Assembly: GCF_928097925.1 (NCBI RefSeq)
Contig: NZ_CAKMRI010000001.1
Span: 1,488,001-1,552,000 of the forward strand
Reading direction: 5' to 3'
From: Mediannikoviicoccus vaginalis
Lineage (GTDB): Bacteria > Bacillota > Clostridia > Tissierellales > Peptoniphilaceae
DNA length: 64,000 nucleotides
Shown in pieces: positions 53,122-62,744 of the stretch; position 1 is the stretch's first letter, and each line of letters starts with the position of its first letter. Made by a program: the position numbers and the translations under genes. The notes below the pieces were generated by a model. It saw nothing but the letters and a program-made list of their open reading frames with translations. It did no database searches and was not told the DNA's origin.

Positions 53122-53430
53122 ATGAAAATTAGAAAAGATGATACGGTAATTGTTATTGCCGGTGCTGATAAAGGCAAAAAGGGTAAAGTTTTAAAGACTT
53201 TTCCTAAAACTAACAAAGTGATTGTTGAAGGTATAAACATTCAAACAAAACACAGAAAGCCAAGAGGACCTCAAGATCCAGGCGGAATTGTTAAGTCTGA
53301 AGGTCCAATAGACGTATCAAATGTAATGTATTATGATTCTAAGCTTGGTAAGGGCGTTAGAATAGGATATAAAGTTGAGTCTGGCAAGAAACAAAGAGTT
53401 TCTAAAGCGGACAATAAAGCTATAAAGTAG
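53122..53430 (+). CDS. rplX: 50S ribosomal protein L24
   Basis: The 102-residue L24 starts at [23 protein letters not shown] (KOW motif) and has the [16 protein letters not shown] segment. It initiates 50S assembly. ATG 53122 follows GGAGGTG; a TTG 15 bases upstream precedes the ribosome site. Confidence 0.96.
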   Translation: MKIRKDDTVIVIAGADKGKKGKVLKTFPKTNKVIVEGINIQTKHRKPRGPQDPGGIVKSEGPIDVSNVMYYDSKLGKGVRIGYKVESGKKQRVSKADNKAIK

Positions 53431-53446
53431 TGAAGGGGGTAATTTA

Positions 53447-53989
53447 GTGACTTCCAGATTAGTTGAAAAATATAGAAATGAAGTTGTTCCTGCAATTACA
53501 GAAAGCTTTGGATATGAAAATGTAATGCAAGTTCCTAAACTTGAAAAGATAGTTATAAATATAGGACTTGGTTCTCACAAGGACAATCCAAAGGCTGTTG
53601 AATCTGCAGTTAGAGATTTAACTACTATTACAGGACAAAAACCTGTTGTTACAAAGGCAAGAAAGTCAATAGCTAACTTCAAATTAAGAGAAGGAATGAG
53701 CGTTGGTTGCAAAGTAACTCTTAGAGGCGAAAAGATGTATGACTTCTTCGACAAGCTAGTTAGCATTTCTCTTCCAAGAGTTAGAGACTTCAGAGGTGTT
53801 TCTTCTACATCATTCGACGGTAGAGGTAACTATTCTCTAGGTATTAAAGAACAACTTATATTTCCTGAAATAGAATACGATATGGTTGATGAAATAAGAG
53901 GAATGGATATCGTAATAGTAACAACTGCTGAAACTGACGAAGAGTCAAAGAAGTTGTTAGAGTTAATGGGTATGCCATTCAAGAAGTAG
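53447..53989 (+). CDS. rplE: 50S ribosomal protein L5
   Basis: The 180-residue L5 has [36 protein letters not shown] and the C-terminal [15 protein letters not shown]. It binds 5S rRNA and contacts S13. GTG start after AAGGGGGT. Confidence 0.96.
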   Translation: MTSRLVEKYRNEVVPAITESFGYENVMQVPKLEKIVINIGLGSHKDNPKAVESAVRDLTTITGQKPVVTKARKSIANFKLREGMSVGCKVTLRGEKMYDFFDKLVSISLPRVRDFRGVSSTSFDGRGNYSLGIKEQLIFPEIEYDMVDEIRGMDIVIVTTAETDEESKKLLELMGMPFKK

Positions 53990-54005
53990 ACCGAGGAGGA
54001 ATAAC

Positions 54006-54191
54006 GTGGCAAAAAAATCAATGATTGCTAAACAACAAAAGCCAGCTAAGTACAGCACTAGGGCTTATAATAGATGTAAAATTTGCGGTAGACCTCATGC
54101 TTACTTAAGAAAGTATGGAATTTGTCGTATATGCTTTAGAGAATTGGCTTATAGAGGCGAAATCCCAGGCGTAAGAAAAGCAAGCTGGTAA
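54006..54191 (+). CDS. rpsN: 30S ribosomal protein S14, zinc-binding type
   Basis: The 61-residue type Z S14 has both CxxC pairs ([20 protein letters not shown]), which bind zinc. The zinc-free long form is absent here. Under zinc limitation such proteins are often replaced, which links to the zinT-znu operon in this window. GTG start after GAGGAGG. Confidence 0.96.
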   Translation: MAKKSMIAKQQKPAKYSTRAYNRCKICGRPHAYLRKYGICRICFRELAYRGEIPGVRKASW

Positions 54192-54212
54192 AATAGAGAG
54201 GAGGAAGCTTTT

Positions 54213-54608
54213 ATGATGACAGATCCTATAGCAGATATGCTAACGAGAATAAGAAACGCTAATAATGCTAAACATAAATCAGTTGAAATACCTTCTTCTA
54301 AGATAAAGAAAGACGTTGCTTCAATCCTATTGGATGAAGGATTTATTAGCGGCTTCAATGTTACAGAAGATGACAAACAAGGTATTATAACTTTAGATCT
54401 TAAATACGGTCCAAACGAAGAAAGAGTAATCTCTGGTATTAAGAGAATTTCTAAACCTGGTTTAAGAGTATATGTAAAAGCTCAAGAACTACCAAAAGTA
54501 CTTGGAGGTCTTGGAATAGCTATAATCTCTACATCAAAAGGCGTTGTAACTGACAAGGTTGCAAGACAAGAAGGTGTAGGTGGAGAGGTTATCTGTTACG
54601 TATGGTAA
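54213..54608 (+). CDS. rpsH: 30S ribosomal protein S8
   Basis: The 131-residue S8 has [18 protein letters not shown] and the C-terminal [26 protein letters not shown]. It is a central 16S binder and in E. coli the spc-operon repressor. GAGGAGG precedes a double ATG. Confidence 0.97.
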   Translation: MMTDPIADMLTRIRNANNAKHKSVEIPSSKIKKDVASILLDEGFISGFNVTEDDKQGIITLDLKYGPNEERVISGIKRISKPGLRVYVKAQELPKVLGGLGIAIISTSKGVVTDKVARQEGVGGEVICYVW

Positions 54609-54633
54609 TGGATAGTATTATTAGGAGGTAAAA

Positions 54634-55173
54634 ATGTCTAGAATTGGATTAAAACCAATAGAAATCCCAAGTGGCGTTGAAGTAAATGTCGGCGACAAAA
54701 ATCTAGTTCATGTTAAGGGACCTAAGGGAGAACTTACTCAAAAGCTAGATGGGGAAATGACTATAAATATAGAAGATAATGTAATATCTATATCTCGTCC
54801 TTCTGAAGACAAACATCACAAATCTATTCATGGACTAACAAGAACCTTGTTGGCAAACATGATTGATGGTGTTACTGAAGGTTATAAAAAGACTTTATTA
54901 ATTGAAGGTACTGGTTATAGAGCAAGCAAAAGTGGAAATAAACTTGTAATGAACTTAGGATTCTCACATCCAATCGAGATGGAAGAGCCTGAAGGAATTA
55001 CAGTTGAAGTACCTGATGCACACACAATTGTAGTATCAGGAATAGACAAACAATTGGTAGGAAGCTTTACAGCTAAGATTAGAGATCACAGAAAACCTGA
55101 ACCATATAAAGGCAAAGGTGTTAGATATTCTGATGAATACGTTAGACGTAAAGTTGGTAAAACTGGTAAGTAA
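54634..55173 (+). CDS. rplF: 50S ribosomal protein L6
   Basis: The 179-residue L6 has MSRIGLKPIEIPSGVEV, the duplicated fold and the C-terminal RKPEPYKGKGVRYSDEYVRRKVGKTGK. It lies near the sarcin-ricin loop. AGGAGGT precedes ATG. Confidence 0.97.
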   Translation: MSRIGLKPIEIPSGVEVNVGDKNLVHVKGPKGELTQKLDGEMTINIEDNVISISRPSEDKHHKSIHGLTRTLLANMIDGVTEGYKKTLLIEGTGYRASKSGNKLVMNLGFSHPIEMEEPEGITVEVPDAHTIVVSGIDKQLVGSFTAKIRDHRKPEPYKGKGVRYSDEYVRRKVGKTGK

Positions 55174-55188
55174 AGGAAGGAGTATTAA

Positions 55189-55557
55189 ATGTTAAAGCGT
55201 ATAGATAAACAAAAAAATAGAAAAGCAAGACATATAAGAAATAGAAAAAATCTTTCCGGAACTTCTGAAAAGCCAAGACTAAACGTATATAAGAGCAATA
55301 CCAATATATATGCTCAAATTATAGATGATGCACACGGAAAGACTTTAGTATCAGCGTCAACTCTTGAAAAAGATATTAAATCTGGTTTAGAAAATACTTC
55401 TAACAAAGAGGCTGCTAAAGTAGTTGGTAAAGCTATCGGAGAAAAAGCTGTTAAACTTGGAATTGAAGAAGTAGTGTTTGACAGATCTGGATACCTATAC
55501 CATGGTAAAATTAAAGAATTAGCAGATTCCGCAAGAGAAGCTGGACTGAAATTCTAG
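55189..55557 (+). CDS. rplR: 50S ribosomal protein L18
   Basis: The 122-residue L18 has a basic N-terminus ([37 protein letters not shown]) and [24 protein letters not shown]. It binds 5S rRNA. AAGGAAGG precedes ATG. Confidence 0.97.
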   Translation: MLKRIDKQKNRKARHIRNRKNLSGTSEKPRLNVYKSNTNIYAQIIDDAHGKTLVSASTLEKDIKSGLENTSNKEAAKVVGKAIGEKAVKLGIEEVVFDRSGYLYHGKIKELADSAREAGLKF

Positions 55558-55574
55558 GATACGGAGGTACAATA

Positions 55575-56081
55575 TTGGAACTTTTAACTAAGAATGTAGA
55601 AGGTTTAGAATTAGAAGAAAGAGTTGTTGCTATCAACCGTGTTGCGAAAGTAGTTAAGGGTGGTAGAAACTTTAGATTCACAGCCGTTGTAGTTGTTGGA
55701 GATAAAAACGGTAAGGTTGGAATCGGTACAGGTAAGGCACAAGAAGTTCCTGAAGCTATCAGAAAGGGAGTTCAAGATGCTAAGAAGCATATGATTGAAG
55801 TACCTTTAGTTGGAACAACAATCCCTCATGAAATAACTGGAGTATTTGGAGCTGGAAGAGTATTCTTAAAACCAGCATACGAAGGTACTGGAGTTATTGC
55901 GGGAGGACCTGTTCGTGACGTATGTGAGCTTGCTGGAATCAAGGACATTCGTTCAAAATCTCTTGGAACATCCAACCCTAGAAACATAGTAAACGCAACT
56001 ATTGAAGGATTTAAAAATCTTAAGAAAGCAAGTGATGTTGCTAGATTAAGAGGAAAATCCGTTGAAGAGATCATCGGGTAA
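55575..56081 (+). CDS. rpsE: 30S ribosomal protein S5
   Basis: The 168-residue S5 has [26 protein letters not shown] and [19 protein letters not shown]. It lines the mRNA entry and influences decoding fidelity. The start is TTG 55575, set by the ACGGAGGT site in front; no better ATG exists. Confidence 0.96.
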   Translation: MELLTKNVEGLELEERVVAINRVAKVVKGGRNFRFTAVVVVGDKNGKVGIGTGKAQEVPEAIRKGVQDAKKHMIEVPLVGTTIPHEITGVFGAGRVFLKPAYEGTGVIAGGPVRDVCELAGIKDIRSKSLGTSNPRNIVNATIEGFKNLKKASDVARLRGKSVEEIIG

Positions 56082-56091
56082 GGAGGCTTTT

Positions 56092-56274
56092 ATGAAGAAG
56101 CTTAAGATAACTCTAAAGAGAAGTTTAATTGGTAGAACTGATAAGCACAAAAAGGCTATTAAGTCTTTAGGTCTTAAGAAAATCGGTTCACAAGTAATTA
56201 AAGAAGACAATCCTGCTTTAAGAGGTGTACTACAAAAAGTAGGGTATATGATAGATGTTGAAGAAGTAGAATAA
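56092..56274 (+). CDS. rpmD: 50S ribosomal protein L30
   Basis: The 60-residue L30 has [27 protein letters not shown] and ends [19 protein letters not shown] 56092 follows AAGGAGG; an upstream in-frame ATG overlaps rpsE and adds foreign residues. Confidence 0.96.
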   Translation: MKKLKITLKRSLIGRTDKHKKAIKSLGLKKIGSQVIKEDNPALRGVLQKVGYMIDVEEVE

Positions 56275-56293
56275 AGGGGAGGTGTACTTTACA

Positions 56294-56743
56294 ATGAAAT
56301 TACACGACTTAAAACCTGCTAACGGTGGTGGAGTTAAGCCAAGAAAAAGAGTAGGTAGAGGTTATGGTTCAGGCCTTGGACACACTTCAGGACGTGGACG
56401 TGACGGACAAAATTCAAGATCTGGCGGAGGAGTAAGACCTGGTTTTGAAGGGGGTCAAATGCCTTTATTCAGAAGACTTCCTAAGAGAGGTTTTACGAAT
56501 ATATTTAGCAAGGTATATGGTGAAGTTAACGTAGAACAATTAAATAGATTTGAAGACGGTACTGTAGTAACCGAAGAACTTCTGATTGAAGAAGGTATAG
56601 TAAAGAAATCTAAAGCTAAAGATGGAGTAAAGATACTTGGAGCAGGTGAATTAACAAAGAAACTAACAGTTCAAGCTACTAAGTTTACTAAATCTGCTAT
56701 GGATAAAATTGCCCAAGCCGGAGGAAAGGCTGAGGAGGTATAA
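56294..56743 (+). CDS. rplO: 50S ribosomal protein L15
   Basis: The 149-residue L15 has [23 protein letters not shown], the glycine-rich [24 protein letters not shown] and [14 protein letters not shown] 56294 follows GGGGAGGTG. Confidence 0.96.
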   Translation: MKLHDLKPANGGGVKPRKRVGRGYGSGLGHTSGRGRDGQNSRSGGGVRPGFEGGQMPLFRRLPKRGFTNIFSKVYGEVNVEQLNRFEDGTVVTEELLIEEGIVKKSKAKDGVKILGAGELTKKLTVQATKFTKSAMDKIAQAGGKAEEV

Positions 56744-56744
56744 A

Positions 56745-58028
56745 ATGCTTCAAACGCTGAAGAATGCTTGGAAGGTAAAGGAAGTTAGAGATAGACTAAT
56801 TTTCACCTTCCTAATGCTGGTAGTATATAGATTGGGTAATGTAATCCCAGTTCCATTTATGGATGCAAAAGTCGTTCAAGCTCACATGTCAGGGCAAGAC
56901 GCGGGACTTCTTTCTATGCTTAACGCATTCTCAGGAGGAAGTTTATCAAATATGAGTATATTTGCTCTAAGTATATATCCTTATATTACTGCTTCCATCA
57001 TAATCCAACTTCTTACTATTGCAATTCCAAGACTTGAAGAAATTGCAAAGGACGGAGAAGAAGGAAAGAAAAAAATTGGACAATACACAAAGATAATGGG
57101 TGTTGTACTTGGTTTTGTACAAGCCTATGCAATGGTAAACGTACTTTTCAGCGATGCTGTTCAAATAGCAAAAGGTAATGCCCTTTCAAAAATAATCATG
57201 TTACTAACATTAGTTGCAGGAACAATGTTCCTTGTATGGTTAGGTGAAATGATAACAACTAAGGGAATTGGAAATGGAATTTCTATAATAATCTTCTTTG
57301 GTATTATCTCAGGAGCTCCAAGAGCTGTTCAAACCATGATTGCTCAAAAGCAAGGTGGAATGGTAGCTTGGTGGGCGTTTGTAATATTTGCACTTGTTTC
57401 AATTGCAATACTTGTTATAGTAATTGAGATTAACCAAGGTGAGAGAAGAATTCCTGTTCAATATGCAAAAAGGGTTGTAGGAAGAAAGATGTATGGTGGA
57501 CAATCTACACATATTCCAATTAAGGTTAATATGTCAGGGGTTATGCCAGTAATCTTCGCATCATCAATTTTGCAATTACCAAATACTATAATTTCACTTT
57601 TTGGAGCTAAGGCACCTAAGTGGTTAGAATATTTGTTTAGCATGCAAACTATAAGCGGGTTGATACTATACTGTTTAATCAATCTGGTTTTAATCATAAT
57701 ATTTGCTTACTTCTACAGTGCTATTCAATTTAACACAGTAGAATATGCGAAAAACTTACAACAATATGGTGGATTTATTCCAGGAATCAGACCTGGAAGA
57801 CCAACAGGTGAATACCTACAAAATATTTCTGGAAAGATTACTTTGATAGGGGCTTTAATCCTTGCAGTTGTTGCAACAGCTCCATTCATAATAAACTATG
57901 CACTAAAGCTTAGAATGATCTTTGCGGGAACTTCACTAATCATCGTTGTAGGTGTTATATTAGAAACAATCAAGCAAATTGAATCAATGTTGACAATGAG
58001 ACATTATAAAGGTTTTTTAAATAAATAG
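56745..58028 (+). CDS. secY: Protein translocase subunit SecY
   Basis: The 427-residue channel protein has ten membrane segments. It has FTFLMLVVYRLGNVIPVP, plug-region GGSLSNMSIFALSIYPYITASIIIQLL and the C-terminal NLQQYGGFIPGIRPGRPTGEYL loop that contacts SecA and the ribosome. ATG 56745 follows GAGGAGGT, one base after the rplO stop. Confidence 0.97.
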   Translation: MLQTLKNAWKVKEVRDRLIFTFLMLVVYRLGNVIPVPFMDAKVVQAHMSGQDAGLLSMLNAFSGGSLSNMSIFALSIYPYITASIIIQLLTIAIPRLEEIAKDGEEGKKKIGQYTKIMGVVLGFVQAYAMVNVLFSDAVQIAKGNALSKIIMLLTLVAGTMFLVWLGEMITTKGIGNGISIIIFFGIISGAPRAVQTMIAQKQGGMVAWWAFVIFALVSIAILVIVIEINQGERRIPVQYAKRVVGRKMYGGQSTHIPIKVNMSGVMPVIFASSILQLPNTIISLFGAKAPKWLEYLFSMQTISGLILYCLINLVLIIIFAYFYSAIQFNTVEYAKNLQQYGGFIPGIRPGRPTGEYLQNISGKITLIGALILAVVATAPFIINYALKLRMIFAGTSLIIVVGVILETIKQIESMLTMRHYKGFLNK

Positions 58029-58037
58029 GAGATATAA

Positions 58038-58694
58038 ATGAGATTGGTACTATTAGGACCACCGGGAGCAGGTAAAGGCACTCAAGCGGAAAAAATCGTA
58101 GATGAATTTGGAGTGTTACATGTTTCTACGGGGGACATTTTCAGGAAGAATATCAAAGAGGAAACAGAACTTGGTAAAAAAGTTAAAGGTTATTTAGCAG
58201 AAGGTAAACTTGTTCCAGACGAATTAACAATTGACTTAGTATGGGACAGACTTGATCAAGACGATTGCAAAGATGGATTTATGCTTGACGGTTTTCCAAG
58301 AACAATTGCTCAAGCAGAAGCCTTAACAAAAGGTCTTGAAGAAAGACAAATCAAATTAGACTCTGTAATAAATATCGACGTAGACTCAGAAGTGCTTGTA
58401 AAGAGACTTGCAGGAAGAAGAGTTTGCTTAAACTGTGGAGCTTCTTATCATGTTGACAATAAGCCTTCAAAGGAAGAGGGAATTTGCGACAGATGTGGAC
58501 ACGAAATTGTTCAAAGAGAAGACGACAAGGAAGTGACTGTTAAAAACAGAATCGACGTTTATAAAAAGCAAACAGAGCCTTTAATTGAATACTATAGTAA
58601 CCTTGGATTAATCTTTAATGTGGATGGAACTTTAGGACCAGACGATGTGTTTGGTAAAATCAAAGACCATCTTACACAACTGAAACGAATGTAA
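58038..58694 (+). CDS. adk: Adenylate kinase, zinc-lid type
   Basis: The 218-residue kinase has the P-loop GPPGAGKGT (7-15), DGFPRT (84-89) and a LID with four cysteines (Cys130, 133, 150, 153) that binds zinc as in Gram-positive enzymes. It converts AMP and ATP to two ADP. It follows secY by 9 bases; the methionine aminopeptidase gene usually found next is missing. Confidence 0.96.
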   Translation: MRLVLLGPPGAGKGTQAEKIVDEFGVLHVSTGDIFRKNIKEETELGKKVKGYLAEGKLVPDELTIDLVWDRLDQDDCKDGFMLDGFPRTIAQAEALTKGLEERQIKLDSVINIDVDSEVLVKRLAGRRVCLNCGASYHVDNKPSKEEGICDRCGHEIVQREDDKEVTVKNRIDVYKKQTEPLIEYYSNLGLIFNVDGTLGPDDVFGKIKDHLTQLKRM

Positions 58695-58711
58695 TATTCT
58701 CGGGAGAGAAG

Positions 58712-58981
58712 ATGGACCAATTTAAAGAGTTAGTTGAAGGTCAAGTGGTTAGATCCCTGTCAGGACGTGATAAAGGAAAATTCCAAATAGTTATAAAACT
58801 CTTGGACGATAATTTTGTACAGGTCGCAGATGGGAAAAGAAGAAAACTTGAAAGGCCTAAGCTGAAGAAGATAAAGCATTTACAAAAAACAAATAGCGTC
58901 TTTGACATGACGAATGTAACTAATGACAGTCATATAAGAAAGCTATTAAAAGAGTTTATGGACGACAAGGAGGCTCATTAA
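58712..58981 (+). CDS. KOW-domain ribosomal protein L14e-like
   Basis: The 89-residue protein has an N-terminal KOW/SH3-like motif (LVEGQVVRSLSGRDKGKFQIVIKLLDDNFVQVADGKRRK) and a basic PKLKKIKHLQ segment. Such proteins occur between adk or map and infA in many Clostridia and are annotated as L14e/L6e/L27e-like RNA-binding proteins of unknown role. GGGAGAAG precedes ATG. It is 3 bases before infA. Confidence 0.85.
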   Translation: MDQFKELVEGQVVRSLSGRDKGKFQIVIKLLDDNFVQVADGKRRKLERPKLKKIKHLQKTNSVFDMTNVTNDSHIRKLLKEFMDDKEAH

Positions 58982-58984
58982 CTA

Positions 58985-59203
58985 ATGGCGAAAAAGGACA
59001 TAATCGAAGTTGAAGGTAAAGTTGTTGAAGCTCTACCAAATACGATTTTTAAAGTACAACTAGAAAATGGACATGAAATAACGGCTCATATCTCCGGAAA
59101 ACTAAGGATGAATTACATTAGAATTCTTCCCGGAGATAAAGTGGTGGTAGAGCTATCACCATATGATTTAACAAAGGGAAGAATAACTTGGCGTAACAAG
59201 TAG
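58985..59203 (+). CDS. infA: Translation initiation factor IF-1
   Basis: The 72-residue S1-type OB-fold protein has [25 protein letters not shown] and [25 protein letters not shown]. It occupies the 30S A site during initiation. AAGGAGG lies 12 bases upstream. Confidence 0.97.
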   Translation: MAKKDIIEVEGKVVEALPNTIFKVQLENGHEITAHISGKLRMNYIRILPGDKVVVELSPYDLTKGRITWRNK

Positions 59204-59212
59204 GAGGTTAGC

Positions 59213-59326
59213 ATGAAGGTAAGATCATCAGTTAAAAAGATGTGTGAAAAATGTAAGATTATTAAACGTAAAGGCCGTATAATGGTTATTTGCGATAATC
59301 CTAAACATAAACAAAGACAAGGTTAA
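59213..59326 (+). CDS. rpmJ: 50S ribosomal protein L36
   Basis: The 37-residue protein is too short for most automatic tracks. [21 protein letters not shown] is followed by [13 protein letters not shown], so the CxxC...C...H zinc ribbon is intact. AGGAGGT precedes ATG, and rpsM follows after 12 bases. Confidence 0.97.
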   Translation: MKVRSSVKKMCEKCKIIKRKGRIMVICDNPKHKQRQG

Positions 59327-59338
59327 GGAGGGACAATA

Positions 59339-59701
59339 GTGTCAAGAATTGCCGGGGTAGATTTACCCAGAGAAAAAAGAGTAGAAATCGGGCTTACAGC
59401 TATATATGGCGTTGGAAGAGCTCGTTCATTAGAAATTCTTAAAGCTGCCGGAGTTAATCCTGGAACAAAAGTAAAGGACTTAACTGAAGCTGAAATGGGA
59501 GCTATAAGAGAAGAGCTTGATAATTATGAAATAGAAGGTGACCTTCGTAGAACGGTTGCTATGAATATCAAGAGATTAAAAGAAATCAATTGCTATAGAG
59601 GAATTAGACATAAAAGAGGTCTTCCAGTAAGAGGACAAAACACAAAGAACAATTCAAGAACTCGTAAGGGTCCTAAGAGATTAGCACAAAAGAATAAGTA
59701 A
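59339..59701 (+). CDS. rpsM: 30S ribosomal protein S13
   Basis: The 120-residue S13 has ARIAGVDLP-type start [25 protein letters not shown] and the C-terminal [25 protein letters not shown] start (59339) after AAGGAGGG. It contacts S19 and the P-site tRNA. Confidence 0.96.
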   Translation: MSRIAGVDLPREKRVEIGLTAIYGVGRARSLEILKAAGVNPGTKVKDLTEAEMGAIREELDNYEIEGDLRRTVAMNIKRLKEINCYRGIRHKRGLPVRGQNTKNNSRTRKGPKRLAQKNK

Positions 59702-59714
59702 GGAGGGGATTTAA

Positions 59715-60119
59715 TTGGCACAAAAGAAAGCAAAAACTCGTTCAACTAAAACAAAGAGAAGAGTTAGAAAAAATATTGATAAAGGTCAAGCACATATTGT
59801 ATCATCATTCAACAATACTATGGTTAGCTTAACAGACCTTCAAGGCAATCTTATTTCTTGGGCATCAGCAGGTCAATTAGGCTTCCGTGGATCAAGAAAA
59901 TCCACTCCTTTTGCAGCGCAAGAAGCAGCACAAGAAGCGGCTAAAAAAGCTATGGAACATGGATTAAAAGTAGTTGAAGTATATGTTAAAGGACCTGGTT
60001 CAGGAAGAGAAGCAGCTATAAGATCATTACAAGCTTCAGGTCTTGAAATCAGCCTTATTAAAGACGTAACACCAGTTCCTCATAATGGTTGTAGACCACC
60101 TAAGAGAAGAAGAGTTTAA
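59715..60119 (+). CDS. rpsK: 30S ribosomal protein S11
   Basis: The 134-residue S11 has [39 protein letters not shown] and the C-terminal [21 protein letters not shown] start (59715) after AGGAGGGG. The next gene is rpoA, not rpsD. Confidence 0.96.
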   Translation: MAQKKAKTRSTKTKRRVRKNIDKGQAHIVSSFNNTMVSLTDLQGNLISWASAGQLGFRGSRKSTPFAAQEAAQEAAKKAMEHGLKVVEVYVKGPGSGREAAIRSLQASGLEISLIKDVTPVPHNGCRPPKRRRV

Positions 60120-60171
60120 TATAAGTAAATTAATATTCCTAACTCAACGTACTTCATAGGAGGCGCAAATT

Positions 60172-61104
60172 ATGACACAAAACTTAATGGCTAAGATTGA
60201 AATAGCAGATATCAACGAAGAAAAAAATCATGGAAAATTTGTTATAGCTCCTTTAGATAGAGGTTTTGGAACTACACTTGGGAATGGATTAAGAAGAGTA
60301 CTTCTTTCATCTCTTCCCGGAACTGCAGTTACCAAGGTGCATATACAAGACGTACTACATGAATTCTCAACAGTAAAAGGTGTTTTAGAAGATGTTTCAG
60401 AGCTCATATTAAATATCAAAGCAATATCTTTAAAGAGCTTAACAACAGAGCCCATAGATATTGACATAGATCTTAAAGGGCCATGCATCTTCACAGCAAA
60501 AGACTTTGAACAAGATGTAAACTTGGAAGTTGCAAAGCCAGACCAGTATATTGCAACACTGAACGAAGATGCACATTTAAAGATGAGTCTTCGAATAGAA
60601 AATGGAAAAGGCTATAGAGTTTCCGATTTAAACAAATCAGAAGAAGATCCAATAGGAGTTATTCCAATAGATTCTACATTTACACCAGTTACAAAAGTGA
60701 ACTTTGAGATTACAGAACTTGTATCTAACAAAGAAAAACTAGAACTGGACATATGGACAGACGGAACAATATCAGCTCAAGAAGCACTAGCTCAAGGAGC
60801 ACAGATATTAACAGATTATCTAGCTATATTTATAGATTTACCGGAATACACTTTTGAAGAAGAGGTAGAGGACGAAGAAGAGTCTGCTATAGAAGATTTA
60901 CTATCTACAAGCATAGAAGAGCTTGACCTTTCCCTAAGATCATTCAACTGCTTAAAGAGATCGGATATAAATACAGTTGGAGATATAATATCAAAGGGCG
61001 TTGAGGAATTAAGCAAGATAAAGAATTTTGGTAAGAAGTCCTTTGAAGAAGTGGAATCTAAAATCCATGAATTGGGCTTAGAATTTTCAGAGAAAGAAGA
61101 TTAG
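60172..61104 (+). CDS. rpoA: RNA polymerase alpha subunit
   Basis: The 310-residue subunit has an N-terminal assembly domain (FVIAPLDRGFGTTLGNGLRRVLLSSLPG), an acidic linker (EEEVEDEEESA) and a C-terminal UP-element/activator domain (LSLRSFNCLKRSDINTVGDI, KNFGKKSFEEV). AGGAGG precedes ATG, 52 bases after rpsK. Confidence 0.97.
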   Translation: MTQNLMAKIEIADINEEKNHGKFVIAPLDRGFGTTLGNGLRRVLLSSLPGTAVTKVHIQDVLHEFSTVKGVLEDVSELILNIKAISLKSLTTEPIDIDIDLKGPCIFTAKDFEQDVNLEVAKPDQYIATLNEDAHLKMSLRIENGKGYRVSDLNKSEEDPIGVIPIDSTFTPVTKVNFEITELVSNKEKLELDIWTDGTISAQEALAQGAQILTDYLAIFIDLPEYTFEEEVEDEEESAIEDLLSTSIEELDLSLRSFNCLKRSDINTVGDIISKGVEELSKIKNFGKKSFEEVESKIHELGLEFSEKED

Positions 61105-61116
61105 GAGGAGGCGTAA

Positions 61117-61458
61117 ATGGCAAACCTTAGAAAACTTGGTAGAAGATCAGACCATAGAGATGCTATGCTTAGAAACCAAGTTCAATCTCTTCTTGAACAC
61201 GGAAGAATAAAAACTACTGTAACTAGAGCAAAAGAAACTAGAAGAGTAGCAGAAAAGATGATCACCCTTGCAAAAAAAGGTGATTTACACTCAAGAAGAC
61301 AAGTAATGGCTTATGTATATAGAGATGACATTGCACATAAGTTATTTGAAGAAATAGCTCCGCAATACGAAGAGAGAAACGGTGGTTACACTAGAATTTT
61401 AAAACTAGGACCTCGTATGGGCGATTCAGCTGAAATGTGTATATTAGAACTTGTTTAA
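61117..61458 (+). CDS. rplQ: 50S ribosomal protein L17
   Basis: The 113-residue L17 has [40 protein letters not shown] and [28 protein letters not shown] precedes ATG, 12 bases after rpoA. Confidence 0.97.
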   Translation: MANLRKLGRRSDHRDAMLRNQVQSLLEHGRIKTTVTRAKETRRVAEKMITLAKKGDLHSRRQVMAYVYRDDIAHKLFEEIAPQYEERNGGYTRILKLGPRMGDSAEMCILELV

Positions 61459-61497
61459 TATAAACAAGTAGTAGGAAAGATAGATTTGAACTGTGGC

Positions 61498-61531
61498 TTA
61501 AAATTATCCGCGGCAAAATAATTTTAAGGAG
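61498..61531 (+). promoter_or_regulatory. Hairpin in front of rpsD, possible S4 feedback site
   Basis: TTAAAATTAT (61498-61507) and ATAATTTTAA (61518-61527) form a perfect 10-bp stem around CCGCGGCAAA. The stem covers the first two bases of the rpsD ribosome site AAGGAG (61526-61531). It could be a translational operator; no T-tract follows, so it is not a terminator. Confidence 0.4.
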
Positions 61532-61539
61532 ATTATGAT

Positions 61540-62136
61540 ATGGCAAAAATGATGCAACCAAGATTCAAGCAAGCAAGAAGACTTGGATTAAACGTTTCAG
61601 GACATCCAAAGGCTGAAAAGAGAATGGGAAAAGGCCTTGGAAGAGAAGACAAGAAACTAACTGAATATGGTAGACAATTACTAGAAAAACAAAGACTTCG
61701 TGCTTATTATGGAGTAATGGAAAAGCAATTCTTTAACTACTTCAAAAAAGCATACAAATCTCAAGAATCTACAGGTGATGCTCTAGTTAAAATGTTAGAA
61801 ACAAGACTAGACAACCTAACATATAGAGCAGGATTTGCTTCATCAATCAGACAAGCAAGACAAATGGTAGTTCATGGACATATTTTAGTAAATGGTAAAA
61901 AGGCAAACATCCCTTCATACCAAGTACAACCAGGAGATGAACTAGAACTAAGAGAAAAATCAAGAAAAAATGAAATGTTCAAAGAAAACTTTGAAACTAA
62001 TTTCAGCTATTCACTTCCATACATTTCAAAAGCGGAAGGATTTAAAATCAAATTAGATAGAATGCCTGAAAGAGAAGAAGTACCTATTGAAATCACAGAT
62101 TCATTAATAGTAGAGTTCTACTCAAGATTAGTATAA
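61540..62136 (+). CDS. rpsD: 30S ribosomal protein S4 (zinc-free form)
   Basis: The 198-residue S4 has [15 protein letters not shown], an S4 RNA-binding domain ([52 protein letters not shown]) and no cysteines, so it lacks the N-terminal zinc cluster. It nucleates 30S assembly. It lies after rplQ instead of between rpsK and rpoA, which is unusual for the alpha operon. Confidence 0.96.
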   Translation: MAKMMQPRFKQARRLGLNVSGHPKAEKRMGKGLGREDKKLTEYGRQLLEKQRLRAYYGVMEKQFFNYFKKAYKSQESTGDALVKMLETRLDNLTYRAGFASSIRQARQMVVHGHILVNGKKANIPSYQVQPGDELELREKSRKNEMFKENFETNFSYSLPYISKAEGFKIKLDRMPEREEVPIEITDSLIVEFYSRLV

Positions 62137-62144
62137 TCATTAAG

Positions 62145-62172
62145 CCGGGAAGTTAATCTTCTCGGTATTTTT
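62145..62172 (+). terminator. Terminator after rpsD
   Basis: CCGGGAAG (62145-62152) pairs with CTTCTCGG (62158-62165), followed by TATTTTTG. It marks the end of the ribosomal superoperon. Confidence 0.8.
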
Positions 62173-62281
62173 GTGCCCAAAAACAATAACTTTTCATACA
62201 TAAAGGGTATATAATAACTTGAAAAGAAATATCAAAGAACATATAATTATTTAATAAAGGAAAATAAAAGAGGAGATAAAA

Positions 62282-62737
62282 ATGGAAGACAGACTCTACA
62301 TTGTTATGCAAAGACTAATAGACGAAAACGACCAATCAGGACTATCAGATTACGTTATACAATTCCCATTCGGAAATATAGAAAATGTAAAAAAATTTAA
62401 CGAAATAGCAAAAGAACTTTTCAGCTTAAAAGATATAGAAAAAACAGACAGAAAATTTACAATAGATATAAGTTCAGACGACTACCGCATAAAAATGTCA
62501 TCACCAACAAAATACGATACACAGACAATTCAAATCGAAGACATTAAAAATGGAAAAGACAATGCAAAATTAAAAATCGTAGAACTAAATAAAGAAGAAA
62601 TTAGAAACTTCTTTAAAAAACTTGTGAAAGCAGCAAAAAAAGAAGAAATATATCCACAAGAAGAACCAGATGTAAGACTAAAACACCCACATCTATTACA
62701 AGGGGGAATAAACCCACCAAACACATCAAGAGAGTAG
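62282..62737 (+). CDS. Hypothetical protein upstream of an L,D-transpeptidase gene
   Basis: The 151-residue protein is hydrophilic, with no signal peptide and no cysteine. It has an N-terminal helix, a lysine-rich middle and a Pro-rich tail (YPQEEPDVRLKHPHLLQGGINPP). GAGGAGAT precedes ATG. It ends 7 bases before the next gene, suggesting co-transcription. Family not recognised. Confidence 0.65.
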   Translation: MEDRLYIVMQRLIDENDQSGLSDYVIQFPFGNIENVKKFNEIAKELFSLKDIEKTDRKFTIDISSDDYRIKMSSPTKYDTQTIQIEDIKNGKDNAKLKIVELNKEEIRNFFKKLVKAAKKEEIYPQEEPDVRLKHPHLLQGGINPPNTSRE

Positions 62738-62744
62738 GTTGAAA

